Positions 23,989-31,973 of a stretch of 51,941 bases of DNA are shown here, in pieces. Each line of letters begins with the position of its first letter. The stretch's first letter is position 1. The position numbers and the translations under genes are program-made. The DNA is from Parcubacteria group bacterium GW2011_GWB1_44_7 (GTDB lineage: Bacteria; Patescibacteria; Paceibacteria; UBA9973; DSPV01). A model generated the notes under the pieces. The model saw only the letters and a list, made by a program, of their open reading frames with translations. It did no database searches and had not been told where the DNA came from. The stretch is taken from positions 1 through 51,941 of the forward strand of contig LCJJ01000003.1 in assembly GCA_000999175.1 (NCBI GenBank), given 5' to 3'.

Positions 23989-24066
23989 GTGAGTGTGGCT
24001 AATAAAAGTTAGCCCAAAAAACGAATGTCTGCGTAAGCCCCGCCGAAAGGCGGGGTTTGCGTTTTT
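23989..24066 (+). ncRNA. Candidate small RNA, ~78 nt, with own promoter and terminator
   Basis: It is bounded by the promoter at 23955-23982 and a strong intrinsic terminator: CCCCGCC (24038-24044), loop GAAA, GGCGGGG (24049-24055), then a T-run at 24062-24066. The stem extends further with 24031-24037. An upstream hairpin GGCTAA/TTAGCC (23997-24002, 24009-24014) is also present. No credible open frame lies inside. I do not recognise it as a known RNA family; it could also act as an attenuated leader for the cell-wall genes downstream. Confidence 0.6.
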
Positions 24067-24099
24067 ACGCTCATTTTATACAATATCTTTGTTGTCTTC

Positions 24100-24167
24100 A
24101 AAAGTGACCGGCGGTTGCACTCACATAAGACATTAGTTTTGGAGCTAGCACTCCGCCGGTCACTTTT
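24100..24167. repeat. 15-bp perfect inverted repeat upstream of murB
   Basis: The arms AAAAGTGACCGGCGG (24100-24114) and CCGCCGGTCACTTTT (24153-24167) are perfect complements with a 38-base loop. The right arm ends 9 bases before the murB ATG, so a folded RNA could affect murB expression, or it may be a small palindromic element. Confidence 0.65.
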
Positions 24168-24176
24168 GGGGATAAT

Positions 24177-25211
24177 ATGAAAATTTCAGAAAATGTTTCT
24201 CTTAAAGAATTGACGACTTTTAAAGTGGGCGGCCGCGCTCGATATTTTTGCGCGGCCAAGAATTTGGAAGAAGTGGCGGAGGCAATGAACTTTGCCAAGA
24301 AAAACAAATTGCCGATTTTTATTCTGGGCGGCGGTTCTAATATTTTGGTTTCTAGTAACGGTTTTTCTGGTTTGGTTGTGAAGATGGATATTCCGGGCGT
24401 GGAATTTTTTGAAAAAACCGGCGATAAGGTGGAAGTCATTGCCGGCGCCGGCGAAAATTGGGACGATTTAGTGCGCTTAACGGTGGAAAAAAATTTTCAC
24501 GGTTTGGAAAACCTGTCATTGATTCCCGGTTCGGTTGGCGCCGCGTCGGTTCAAAACATTGGTGCTTACGGCGTCGAAGTTGCCAGCGTGATTTCTTTCG
24601 TTGAGATTTTTGATTGGCGAATTTCGGAAGTAAAAATTTTGAAAAAAAATGCTTGCCAATTTAGTTATCGCGACAGTATTTTCAAAAAGCCGTCCGGCAA
24701 AAATTTTATCATTACTCGCGTTGGTTTTTTATTGAAGAAATTGAACAAAAAAGAACCGTTTAAAACCGATTATCCCGATGTTCAAGAATTTCTGAAGCGG
24801 AAAAAAATTTCGGCGCCAACCATTAAAGATATCAGACAAATGATTGTGGAAATTCGGACGAAAAAATTGCCGAATCTCATTAAAGTTGGAACGGCCGGTT
24901 CGTTTTTCAAGAATCCGATTATCACTAACGCCCAGTTTACAAAACTTAAGTCCCTGTTTCCCGATTTGCCCGGTGTGGTTATGGGCAAGAACAAAGTAAA
25001 AGTTTTTTTGGCTTGGGTTTTGGACAAAGTCTGCGATTTGAGAGGTTTTTCAATCGGCAAAGTTGGGCTTCACGAGAAACAACCGTTGGTTGTCGTCAAT
25101 TACGGCGGAGCGACAGCGGAAGAAATAAAATCATTTACCGAAAAAATCGCCGCTATAGTCAAAGAAAAAACTGGACTGGCAATTGAGCGAGAAGTGGAGT
25201 ATGTTGGTTGA
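24177..25211 (+). CDS. murB: UDP-N-acetylenolpyruvoylglucosamine reductase MurB
   Basis: A 344-residue FAD enzyme reducing UDP-GlcNAc-enolpyruvate to UDP-MurNAc in peptidoglycan precursor synthesis. The N-terminus NVSLKELTTFKVGGRARYF is typical, the FAD loop reads FILGGGSNILVSSNGFSG, the segment IPGSVGAASVQNIGAYG follows, and SYRDSIFK marks the substrate-side tyrosine. GTAGSFFKNP contains the proton-donor Ser, and the C-terminal Glu is in EREVEYVG. The ATG at 24177 gives the family start. murD begins one base after its stop, so murB-murD-murC form an operon. Confidence 0.96.
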   Translation: MKISENVSLKELTTFKVGGRARYFCAAKNLEEVAEAMNFAKKNKLPIFILGGGSNILVSSNGFSGLVVKMDIPGVEFFEKTGDKVEVIAGAGENWDDLVRLTVEKNFHGLENLSLIPGSVGAASVQNIGAYGVEVASVISFVEIFDWRISEVKILKKNACQFSYRDSIFKKPSGKNFIITRVGFLLKKLNKKEPFKTDYPDVQEFLKRKKISAPTIKDIRQMIVEIRTKKLPNLIKVGTAGSFFKNPIITNAQFTKLKSLFPDLPGVVMGKNKVKVFLAWVLDKVCDLRGFSIGKVGLHEKQPLVVVNYGGATAEEIKSFTEKIAAIVKEKTGLAIEREVEYVG

Positions 25212-25212
25212 T

Positions 25213-26655
25213 ATGAAAGATTGTTGGAAATTTTTCAAAGGCAAAAAGATTACCCAGATGGGCCTGGGGCTTTTGGGTCGCGGGGTGGGGGACGCGGCGT
25301 TTTTGGCGAAATGCTTGTCCGCCGATGAGGCGGACGGGGCTAATGTTTTGGTAACGGATTTGAAATCAAAAAAAGAGCTTGCTCCGTCTTTGAAAAAGTT
25401 AAAAAAATATAAAAACATTAAGTATGTTTTGGACAGACATCGGTTGGCGGATTTCAGAAATTGTGATTTTGTACTCAAGGCGGCGGGCGTGCCGCTTGAT
25501 TCGCCTTATATTGCCGAGGCGAAGAAACACGGTATTCCGATTGAAATGGACGCCTCGCTTTTTTTTAAGCTAATGCCCAAAGGTGTGACTTTTATCGGCG
25601 TGACTGGAACGCGCGGTAAAACTACAACCGTTCATTTGATTTATGAAATTTTAAAAAGGTTGAACCTTAAAGATAAGAAAGGTTCAACCTTTCTGGCGGG
25701 CAATATTAAAGACACGGCGACTTTGCCGCTTTTGGAAAAAGTCGGGCTGGGTGATTTTGTCGTTGCCGAACTTGATTCGTGGCAGTTGCAGGGATTCGGT
25801 GATTCCAAAGTTTCGCCTCATATCAGCGTGTTTACAACTTTTTTGCCGGACCATATGAATTACTACGCTGGTTCGATGAAAAAATATTTTCAGGATAAGG
25901 CAAGTATTTTTAAATATCAGAAAAAAGGCAATGTTTTAATTTTGGGAGAACAGGTTGAAAATATTATAAGGCGAAACCTTGCCGGGCAAGGTTTCGCCTT
26001 TAAGAATTTAAAAAGCACGACGATTATTACTAACGCAGAAGATTTGCCAACCGGCTGGAAGCTAAAAATCCCTGGCGAGCACAATCGCTACAATGTCGCT
26101 TGCGCCCTCGCTGTCGCTCGGGCGCTCGAAATTCCTGATGAGATTTCCAAAAAAGCAATAGAAAATTTCAAAGGAGTTCCCGGCCGCCTAGAACTTATTC
26201 GCGTTGTTCGCGGCGTGAAGATTTACAATGATACTTGCGCTACTACGCAGGATGCGACCATTGCGGCACTTCATGCTCTTAATAATTCCTCCTTTGAAAA
26301 ACGGAAAATTATTTTAATTTTGGGCGGCACGGACAAAGGGCTTGATATGAGCAAACTGGTGGCGGAAATCCCAAAGCATTGCAAAGCGGTTATTCTCCTT
26401 AAAGAAACTGGCACCGACAAACTTCTTTCTGAATTTCCCTATCTTAAATCCCCCGTAATAAAGGGGGTGCCCGAGTCGGCGAGGGTGGGGGCTATCATTA
26501 AAGAAACCCTGAAGGAATGCGTGAAAGAAGCAATGAAGATTGCCCAAAAAGGAGACATAGTGCTCTTTTCACCTGCGTTTGCCTCATTCGGAAAATGGTT
26601 CAAAAACGAGTATGATAGAGGAGAACAGTTTGAAAAATTAGTTAAAGGTCTATAA
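25213..26655 (+). CDS. murD: UDP-N-acetylmuramoylalanine-D-glutamate ligase MurD
   Basis: Mur ligase of about 480 residues that adds D-Glu to UDP-MurNAc-Ala. The N-terminal Rossmann segment is ITQMGLGLLGRGVGDAAFLAK, the P-loop FIGVTGTRGKTTTVHLIYEIL, the central-domain motif ELDSWQLQGF, and the C-terminal-domain segment YNDTCATTQDATIAALHAL with ILGGTDKGLDM. The reading frame carries several perfect short inverted repeats (25317-25335, 25655-25692, 25968-26000) in places where the family shows no conserved sequence, which suggests small palindromic inserts tolerated in frame. The start at 25213 avoids overlap with murB; 25201 and 25183 are alternatives. Confidence 0.93.
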   Translation: MKDCWKFFKGKKITQMGLGLLGRGVGDAAFLAKCLSADEADGANVLVTDLKSKKELAPSLKKLKKYKNIKYVLDRHRLADFRNCDFVLKAAGVPLDSPYIAEAKKHGIPIEMDASLFFKLMPKGVTFIGVTGTRGKTTTVHLIYEILKRLNLKDKKGSTFLAGNIKDTATLPLLEKVGLGDFVVAELDSWQLQGFGDSKVSPHISVFTTFLPDHMNYYAGSMKKYFQDKASIFKYQKKGNVLILGEQVENIIRRNLAGQGFAFKNLKSTTIITNAEDLPTGWKLKIPGEHNRYNVACALAVARALEIPDEISKKAIENFKGVPGRLELIRVVRGVKIYNDTCATTQDATIAALHALNNSSFEKRKIILILGGTDKGLDMSKLVAEIPKHCKAVILLKETGTDKLLSEFPYLKSPVIKGVPESARVGAIIKETLKECVKEAMKIAQKGDIVLFSPAFASFGKWFKNEYDRGEQFEKLVKGL

Positions 26656-26665
26656 AGTTTGTAAA

Positions 26666-28015
26666 GTGAAAAATGTAAATTTTAGAAAAACAAAAACCAT
26701 ATATTTTATTGGTATCGGCGGAATCGGAATCTCGGCCGTTGCGCGGATGTTTTTGTTGGAAGGGAAAAAAGTCAGCGGGTCGGATGTGGCGGAGGGCGAG
26801 GTAACGGAAGGATTGCAAAAAGTCGGCGCAAAGATTTTTATCGGCCAGCGGGCGGAAAATGTGCCAGCCAAGTGCGATTTGGTAATTTATACTATTGCTG
26901 TGCCGCCGGATAATCCGGAGTTTGCCGAGGCCAAGCGGCGAGGGATTTCTATGATGAGCTACCCGGAAGCGTTGGGCGAGATTTCTCGCGATAAATTTAC
27001 CATCGCGGTTTCCGGCACCCACGGCAAGACCACGACGACGGCGATGATTGCCAAGATTTTGGTGGATGCTGAATTGGACCCGACGGTGATTGTCGGCTCC
27101 TTTATAAATTTATGTACAAAATCTGTAGACATCAGATGTCCACAGAACTGTAGACATCAGATGTCTACAGAACGGACGAATTTTATTTCTGGGCGAGGAA
27201 AGTATTTTGTTGTGGAAGCGTGCGAGTATCGGCGGTCGTTTTTGCATTTGTCGCCGAGAGTTTTGGTGCTCACCAACATTGACGCCGACCATCTTGATTA
27301 TTACAAAGATATGAACGATATTATTTCCGCGTTCAACGAACTGGCGACCAAAGTGCCGAAAAGCGGTTTTGTTGTGACAGACGCAAAAAATAGAAATATC
27401 AAATTAGCGTTAAAGAATGTTAAAAGCAAAATTTCTGACTACAAACAGCAAACTACTTCCTACCGGCTTAAAATTCCCGGCCAGCACAATATCTTGAACG
27501 CTCAAGCGGCTTTAGCGGTGTCTAAGATTTTAGGCATTGAAGAAAAGTCGGCCATCAGGTCTTTGGAGAATTTTTCCGGCACCTGGCGGCGGTTTGAATA
27601 TCGCGGGAAAGCGAAAAATGGCGCACTGGTTTATGACGACTACGGCCATCACCCAACTGAAATTGAGGCGACTCTTGCCGGCGCCCGCGAGCTCTTTCCG
27701 AAACAAAAAATTGTCGTCGTGTTTCAACCCCACCTCTACAGTCGGACCAAAGACCACCTCAAAGCATTTGGCAAATGTTTTAAAGATGCCAATGAGGTAA
27801 TTCTATTGCCGATTTATCCGGCTCGCGAGAAAAATCCGGGCAACATAAATTCCGAAATGGTTGTTGCCGAAATCAAAAAAAATAACCAACCAACTTTTTT
27901 TGCTAAAGATTTTGCCGATGCCGCGAGCCGCGCGGTATCGCTCACTAAAGCGGGCGATTTAATTCTTACGCTCGGCGCTGGAGAAACCAATAAGGTAGCA
28001 GATATGTTGGTTTAA
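26666..28015 (+). CDS. murC: UDP-N-acetylmuramate-L-alanine ligase MurC
   Basis: A 449-residue ligase that adds L-Ala to UDP-MurNAc. It starts at a GTG 10 bases after murD. The N-terminal nucleotide fold is FIGIGGIGISAVARMFLLEGKKVSGSD, the P-loop SGTHGKTTTTAMIAKIL, the metal site VEACEYRRSF, and the C-terminal segment YDDYGHHPTEIEATLAGAREL is characteristic. Two tandem 25-base palindromic units (27123-27147 and 27148-27172) encode a small in-frame insert just before the EACEY motif. The operon order murB-murD-murC is compact and all three act in cytoplasmic peptidoglycan precursor synthesis. Confidence 0.95.
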   Translation: MKNVNFRKTKTIYFIGIGGIGISAVARMFLLEGKKVSGSDVAEGEVTEGLQKVGAKIFIGQRAENVPAKCDLVIYTIAVPPDNPEFAEAKRRGISMMSYPEALGEISRDKFTIAVSGTHGKTTTTAMIAKILVDAELDPTVIVGSFINLCTKSVDIRCPQNCRHQMSTERTNFISGRGKYFVVEACEYRRSFLHLSPRVLVLTNIDADHLDYYKDMNDIISAFNELATKVPKSGFVVTDAKNRNIKLALKNVKSKISDYKQQTTSYRLKIPGQHNILNAQAALAVSKILGIEEKSAIRSLENFSGTWRRFEYRGKAKNGALVYDDYGHHPTEIEATLAGARELFPKQKIVVVFQPHLYSRTKDHLKAFGKCFKDANEVILLPIYPAREKNPGNINSEMVVAEIKKNNQPTFFAKDFADAASRAVSLTKAGDLILTLGAGETNKVADMLV

Positions 28016-28050
28016 GATGAATTACCAATGATTGTTTCGGGCAAATGAAA

Positions 28051-28077
28051 GCCCCAACGTGTTTGGCACGATGGGGC
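28051..28077. terminator. Terminator between murC and a convergent gene
   Basis: GCCCCAACGTG and CACGATGGGGC pair around a TTTGG loop with one internal mismatch. On the minus strand the stem is followed by TTTCATTT, so it fits best as the terminator of the minus-strand gene at 28081-28419; it may also stop murC transcription. Confidence 0.6.
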
Positions 28078-28080
28078 GCG

Positions 28081-28419
28081 TTACTTCATGATTTTGACTT
28101 CTTCTCCGGTAATTTTTGTCGGAATGACAAGATATTCCCTTTTGCCTTTATTGTCAATCTCGATGCGGGCTTTTCCTTTCAGATGAAACTCAAGCACTCG
28201 TGTTTCAGCTGATTTGATGGGTGATGGTCTTCGGCCAATCATTTCCGCCAATCGACGGAAACCAATGCCAATCCACTTGATTTGATGTTTTTCAACATCT
28301 TGGGGATCTAAGTACACCTCGCTTAGCAAGCCGCAGAATTGACAATAAGGATTGTCTATCTTGATCGGGCCGCGCAGAAATTCACAGAGAAGTTCCATCG
28401 TCAGCGGTACAGTAGTCAT
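28081..28419 (-). CDS. Hypothetical protein, 112 aa
   Basis: I do not recognise a family. The protein has one CxxC (YCQFCG, near residues 25-30) that might bind a metal with other residues, a basic middle (GFRRLAEMIGRRPSPIKSAETR) and a beta-rich end (VLEFHLKGKARIEIDNKGKREYLVIPTKI). No membrane helix. It is convergent with murC and divergent from the small membrane gene at 28484. On the minus strand an extended -10 (TGATATACT, with TATACT at 28455-28450) lies about 30 bases upstream of its ATG, and a terminator follows directly, so it looks like a single-gene transcription unit. An in-frame ATG eight codons in (MELLCEF) is an alternative start. Confidence 0.6.
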   Translation of the reverse strand: MTTVPLTMELLCEFLRGPIKIDNPYCQFCGLLSEVYLDPQDVEKHQIKWIGIGFRRLAEMIGRRPSPIKSAETRVLEFHLKGKARIEIDNKGKREYLVIPTKITGEEVKIMK

Positions 28420-28449
28420 AATTTTTGGTTTGGAACTTTGCCAATTCGC

Positions 28450-28474
28450 AGTATATCACAAGCTGGGATATAAT
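28450..28474. promoter_or_regulatory. Divergent promoters for 28081-28419 (-) and 28484 (+)
   Basis: Plus strand: TATAAT at 28469-28474 ends 9 bases before the ATG at 28484. Minus strand: TGATATACT, with TATACT at 28455-28450. The two -10 regions lie about 15 bases apart, so the polymerases would compete for the same site. Confidence 0.5.
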
Positions 28475-28483
28475 ACATTTGTC

Positions 28484-28693
28484 ATGTTCAAACCCAAAAC
28501 AATTTTAATCCTCGGTGTTTGGTTAATCTTGATTTCTTTTCTTGGCGTGCCGGCGGCTTGGCGCACTTTTTTACTCTACGCGACCGGTTTTATTTTAATT
28601 GCCGATTATTTTTTAAGAAAGAAATCAGCCGCGCCGGCGGAAGAAAATAATGAAGCGAGCGGCGTGAATTTTACGGACAATGGCAAACAATAA
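28484..28693 (+). CDS. Small membrane protein, 69 aa, two predicted helices
   Basis: Two hydrophobic segments (TILILGVWLILISFLGVPAAW and FLLYATGFILIADYFL) separated by a short Arg-containing turn, then a charged tail. No family recognised; small two-helix proteins are common in CPR genomes. The start at 28484 is supported by TATAAT placed 9 bases upstream; the longer frame from 28352 would cross the divergent promoter. Its end overlaps the DUF4015 gene by 14 bases, so the two are probably co-expressed. Confidence 0.6.
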   Translation: MFKPKTILILGVWLILISFLGVPAAWRTFLLYATGFILIADYFLRKKSAAPAEENNEASGVNFTDNGKQ

Positions 28694-29822
28694 AGAAGCG
28701 TTTATTTTGGCGGTTTTGGTTTTTGTTTTAGCGAGCGGGTTCGCCGCTTTTTATTTTGTTTTGCCTGATTATCATCAAATTAATTGGACTAACGCCCAAA
28801 AACCCATTGCCACTTCGACGATTGTCCATCTAAAAACCCCATCGCCCCTGAAAGCCATTTATTTGACCAGTTGGACGGCCGGTTCAATCGCTCGACGGGG
28901 AAAACTGATTGACTTGATTGATGCCACCGAACTTAATGCCGTCGTCATAGACATTAAGGATTATACCGGCCGGATTTCGTTTTTGACTGATAATCCTGAA
29001 TTACAGGCACTCGGTTCAGCAAAAAAAATTGTTCCCGACATCGCGGCGTTGCTTAAAGAATTGCACGATAAAAATATTTATGTCATCGGTCGGATTGCCG
29101 TTTTCCAAGACCTTTATTTGGTCGGCAAACATCACGAATGGGCGGTAACAAAAGACAGCGAGCGTTCGGCGGTTTGGCAAGACCATAAGGGCTTAACTTG
29201 GTTGGATGCCGGCGCCCGCGGTGTTTGGGATTATATTGTTTTGTTGGCCAAAGAATCTTACGCTCTTGGTTTTGATGAATTGAATTTTGATTACATCCGT
29301 TTTCCCTCCGACGGCAACATGAATGATATTTATTATCCTTGGAGCTACGGTTACGAGAAACCGGAAGTTTTGCGCGAATTTTTTTCTTACTTACATGATA
29401 ATTTAAAAATAACCGGCGCGATTTTGTCGGCTGATTTGTTTGGCATGACGACGATTAACACCGATGATTTAAATATCGGCCAGATTTTGGAAGTGACTTT
29501 GCCGTATTTTGATTTCATCGCGCCGATGGTTTATCCGTCGCATTACCCGCCGACTTTTATCGGACTCGGCAATCCGGCGGCTGAACCTTACAAAGTGGTT
29601 CGTTATTCATTGAATGCGGCTTATCAACGTTCGTCCACCACGCCGCAAAAAATTAGGCCGTGGCTTCAGGATTTTAATTTGGGCGCGGTTTACACGGCGG
29701 CGATGGTGCGAGAACAAATTCAAGCGACTTACGATGCCGGTTTTGATAGTTGGATGTTGTGGAACGCGGCTAATCGTTACACTCCCGCGGCGCTTTTGGG
29801 CGATGCGGTGTTAGCAAATTGA
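28680..29822 (+). CDS. DUF4015-type putative glycoside hydrolase, membrane-anchored
   Basis: A 380-residue protein with an N-terminal signal-anchor helix (AFILAVLVFVLASGFAAFYFVL). The remainder is a TIM-barrel-like DUF4015 domain. Recognisable segments are KAIYLTSWTAGS, LNAVVIDIKDYTGRISF, YVIGRIAVFQD, GFDELNFDYIRFPSDG, SADLFGMTT, DFIAPMVYPSHYPP and GFDSWMLWNAANRY. The Asp/Glu residues in DELNFDYIRFP are candidates for catalysis. The family is proposed to act on polysaccharides at the cell surface; the substrate is unknown. It overlaps the upstream small membrane gene. Confidence 0.87.
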   Translation: MANNKEAFILAVLVFVLASGFAAFYFVLPDYHQINWTNAQKPIATSTIVHLKTPSPLKAIYLTSWTAGSIARRGKLIDLIDATELNAVVIDIKDYTGRISFLTDNPELQALGSAKKIVPDIAALLKELHDKNIYVIGRIAVFQDLYLVGKHHEWAVTKDSERSAVWQDHKGLTWLDAGARGVWDYIVLLAKESYALGFDELNFDYIRFPSDGNMNDIYYPWSYGYEKPEVLREFFSYLHDNLKITGAILSADLFGMTTINTDDLNIGQILEVTLPYFDFIAPMVYPSHYPPTFIGLGNPAAEPYKVVRYSLNAAYQRSSTTPQKIRPWLQDFNLGAVYTAAMVREQIQATYDAGFDSWMLWNAANRYTPAALLGDAVLAN

Positions 29823-29825
29823 TTA

Positions 29826-29834
29826 TGGTATAAT
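29826..29834 (+). promoter_or_regulatory. Extended -10 (TGGTATAAT) of the methyltransferase gene
   Basis: The box overlaps the first in-frame ATG (29833) and ends 7 bases before the next in-frame ATG at 29842. This favours 29842 as the real, leaderless start. Confidence 0.55.
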
Positions 29835-29841
29835 GTATGAT

Positions 29842-30666
29842 ATGAATGGATATTCACCAACAAAAATTAATGATCTGGATTTGAAAAATTGGAAAAATTA
29901 CCAAGATATTCTTACAGATAGCTTGTGGTTGATAGGTAACCGAGATAATTCCGGTGCTCATAATAATAAGTATCACGGCAATTTCATTCCGCAAATTCCC
30001 AATCAATTGATGCGCCGGTTTACCAAAAAGGGCGATGTAGTATTAGATGCTTTTTTAGGAAATGGCACGACACTTATTGAATCAAAGAGATTGGGACGAC
30101 ACGGAATAGGTATTGAACTTTTACCTGATATTGCGCGTTCGGCAATGCAAAATATAAACAGCGAACTCCCAAATGGAAAAAGTGTATTTACCGAAGTTAT
30201 AGTCGCAGACAGCACAATACAAGAAGCGCGGGAAAGAGTTTTGGAAATCCTTGAGAAAAATGGTAAAAGGAAAATCCATTTAATTGTTTTACATCCGCCA
30301 TATCACGACATTATAAAATTCAGTGATAGAAAAGAAGACTTGAGTAACACCGCCACAGTTGATGAATTTTCAAAAAAATTCGGTGATGTCATAGAAAATT
30401 TTGTCGGTTTATTAGATAGGAATAGATATCTAGCTATCGTAATTGGTGATAAGTATACGAATAGCGAGTGGGTACCGCTAGGTTTTTATCTCATGCAGGA
30501 AACATTAAAACGCGGACAAGGCTTGAAGTTGAAGAGCATTTTAGTCAAAAATATGGTGAACAATCGGGCAAAATTAAACCAAGAAAACCTATGGCGTTAC
30601 CGTGCGTTGGTTGGAGGTTTTTATATTTTTCGGCACGAATATATTTTAATCTTTAAAAAATCATAA
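29842..30666 (+). CDS. DNA methyltransferase (N6-adenine/N4-cytosine type)
   Basis: An amino-methyltransferase of about 274 residues. The SAM-binding motif I is VVLDAFLGNGTTLIESKRLGRHGIGIEL, preceded by NQLMRRFTKKGD. The catalytic motif IV appears as HPPYHDI (usually [DNS]PPY), and a later IVIGDKYTNSEW strand fits motif VI. Motif I precedes motif IV. The next gene, starting at the base after its stop, looks like the cognate restriction enzyme, so the pair would form a type II restriction-modification system. A longer start at 29833 is possible, but the promoter overlaps it. Confidence 0.85.
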   Translation: MNGYSPTKINDLDLKNWKNYQDILTDSLWLIGNRDNSGAHNNKYHGNFIPQIPNQLMRRFTKKGDVVLDAFLGNGTTLIESKRLGRHGIGIELLPDIARSAMQNINSELPNGKSVFTEVIVADSTIQEARERVLEILEKNGKRKIHLIVLHPPYHDIIKFSDRKEDLSNTATVDEFSKKFGDVIENFVGLLDRNRYLAIVIGDKYTNSEWVPLGFYLMQETLKRGQGLKLKSILVKNMVNNRAKLNQENLWRYRALVGGFYIFRHEYILIFKKS

Positions 30667-31448
30667 ATGCTTGTTAGCGAAAAAGAATTAACGAATTTGA
30701 AATTGAAGTCGGTAAAATCCGATGACCTTAAAGAGTTTGCTTTAAGTTTCAACATAAAACACAAAGGGACCGCCGGTGAATTAATTAAAAAACTGATAGA
30801 TTTATCACCGGATAAGATTGACTCCTTCATCAGAAGAAAATATCAATTGCGAGTTAAAAATCGACAGAAATTAATATCTGACGCCGAACTTATCAAAGAG
30901 GTCAATAAAGTGAAGGGAATAAATTGGGGTGTTGTACAGGGGCAATTAGACCAAAAAATCCAAAGTGAATATGTCAGGAAATTTTATCGGTACGAGGAAT
31001 TAATTAGTGGCGTTAAGGACAGACTTTACGACGAGATAACCTCTTATGTTATAGCTACTTGGTATAATCACTGGACAACGGTTTTAATAGAAGATCATAT
31101 TGGTTTGCATCCGAGAGTTATTCCGACGCTAAAGAATAATTTTGGCGTTGATATCTTCTTTGACAAACAAGCTTTTGATTTAAAGACGACTTACTTGCCG
31201 CGGGGGTATTCAATTGATGAAGCAATAAAAAATCCTCATGTGGGGCAGACAATCGTTTGTTTGTGATTTTTGCGGACAAGAATAATTTAGATCAGAGCTG
31301 GAAACTTAAGAGGAATTTTGATTTTGTTTTTGAAAAAATTGATGATTTTTTTAATGACACAACCGTTTCGAAAAAGGACGAAATAGTTTTCACTTTTAAA
31401 AACAAAACTTACACGACGACATCGAAAGTTTTGTTGATAGTAAAATAA
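30667..31448 (+). pseudogene. Type II restriction endonuclease with N-terminal SAP-like domain, frameshifted
   Basis: The first frame (30667-31266, 199 residues) opens with a SAP-like DNA-binding helix pair (SDDLKEFALSFNIKHKGTAGELIKKLI). It continues into a nuclease core FGVDIFFDKQAFDLKTTYLP, a PD-(D/E)xK-type D...DxK arrangement, and stops just after GQTIVCL. A second frame (31257-31448) continues sensibly as FVIFADKNNLDQSWKLKRNFDFVFEKIDDF. One extra T near 31258-31263, in a GTTTGTTTG run, would restore a single ~260-residue protein. Homopolymer error, a real loss-of-function mutation or recoding cannot be told apart here. It follows a methyltransferase directly. A dead nuclease with a live methyltransferase is a common end state. 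Confidence 0.7.
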
Positions 31449-31543
31449 TCAACGATTAAATGGAACTGCAATTAATAAAATTTTGTTGCGGAACATCGTT
31501 TTGAACTTTACCCTAATTTATCTCTGGTTATACTTAAAACATC

Positions 31544-31816
31544 ATGGAAAATCTTTTAGCGGCGGTGCCGCCATCAGTGACGGATATCATAAACAAAATT
31601 GAAGACAATGTCGTCGATCCGATTTTGGTTCTGCTTTTTGCTATTGCTTTTCTAGTTTTTATCTGGGGAGTTTTCACCTATGTTGTCCATGCCGACGACC
31701 CGACTAAAAGAAGCGAGGGCGGCAAAGGAATGATTTACGGCGTCATTGGAATGTTCATAATGTTTTCGGTTTTCGGCATCATCAACTTGATTGCCTCAAC
31801 GGTGCAGGGACTATAA
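31544..31816 (+). CDS. Small two-helix membrane protein, VirB2/TrbC-pilin-like
   Basis: A 90-residue protein with two hydrophobic helices (PILVLLFAIAFLVFIWGVFTYV and GMIYGVIGMFIMFSVFGIINLIAS) joined by a polar loop HADDPTKRSEGGK. This layout is widespread in Parcubacteria-like genomes and resembles type IV secretion pilin subunits, but the similarity is architectural only. TATACT (31529-31534) ends 9 bases before the ATG. No secretion genes are adjacent, so the role is uncertain. Confidence 0.6.
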   Translation: MENLLAAVPPSVTDIINKIEDNVVDPILVLLFAIAFLVFIWGVFTYVVHADDPTKRSEGGKGMIYGVIGMFIMFSVFGIINLIASTVQGL

Positions 31817-31861
31817 ATAGCTTCACTAGCTTCAAGGTAGTTTCAAAGTAGCTTCATTAGC

Positions 31862-31901
31862 TTTTGCTCTAACTTTTGCTATCGCTGGAATTAGAGCAAA
31901 A
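31862..31901. terminator. Hairpin downstream of the pilin-like gene
   Basis: TTTTGCTCTAA (31862-31872) pairs perfectly with TTAGAGCAAAA (31891-31901). The preceding 40 bases contain repeated TAGCTTCA-like units. It probably ends the upstream transcript, although there is no clear T-run. Confidence 0.45.
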
Positions 31902-31956
31902 TGAATTTTCGATTTTTTTGTTTAATTTATTTCAGGTTTTCTTTGCGTTCAGAATA

Positions 31957-31965
31957 TGCTAAAAT
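31957..31965 (+). promoter_or_regulatory. Extended -10 (TGCTAAAAT) of gyrA
   Basis: TAAAAT ends 8 bases before the gyrA ATG at 31974, consistent with a leaderless message. Confidence 0.5.
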
Positions 31966-31973
31966 AGCAGTGT

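Noticed and set aside
27123..27172. Possible CRISPR-like repeats in murC
   Set aside because: Only two adjacent 25-base units with no spacers, within a coding frame; they are palindromic units.
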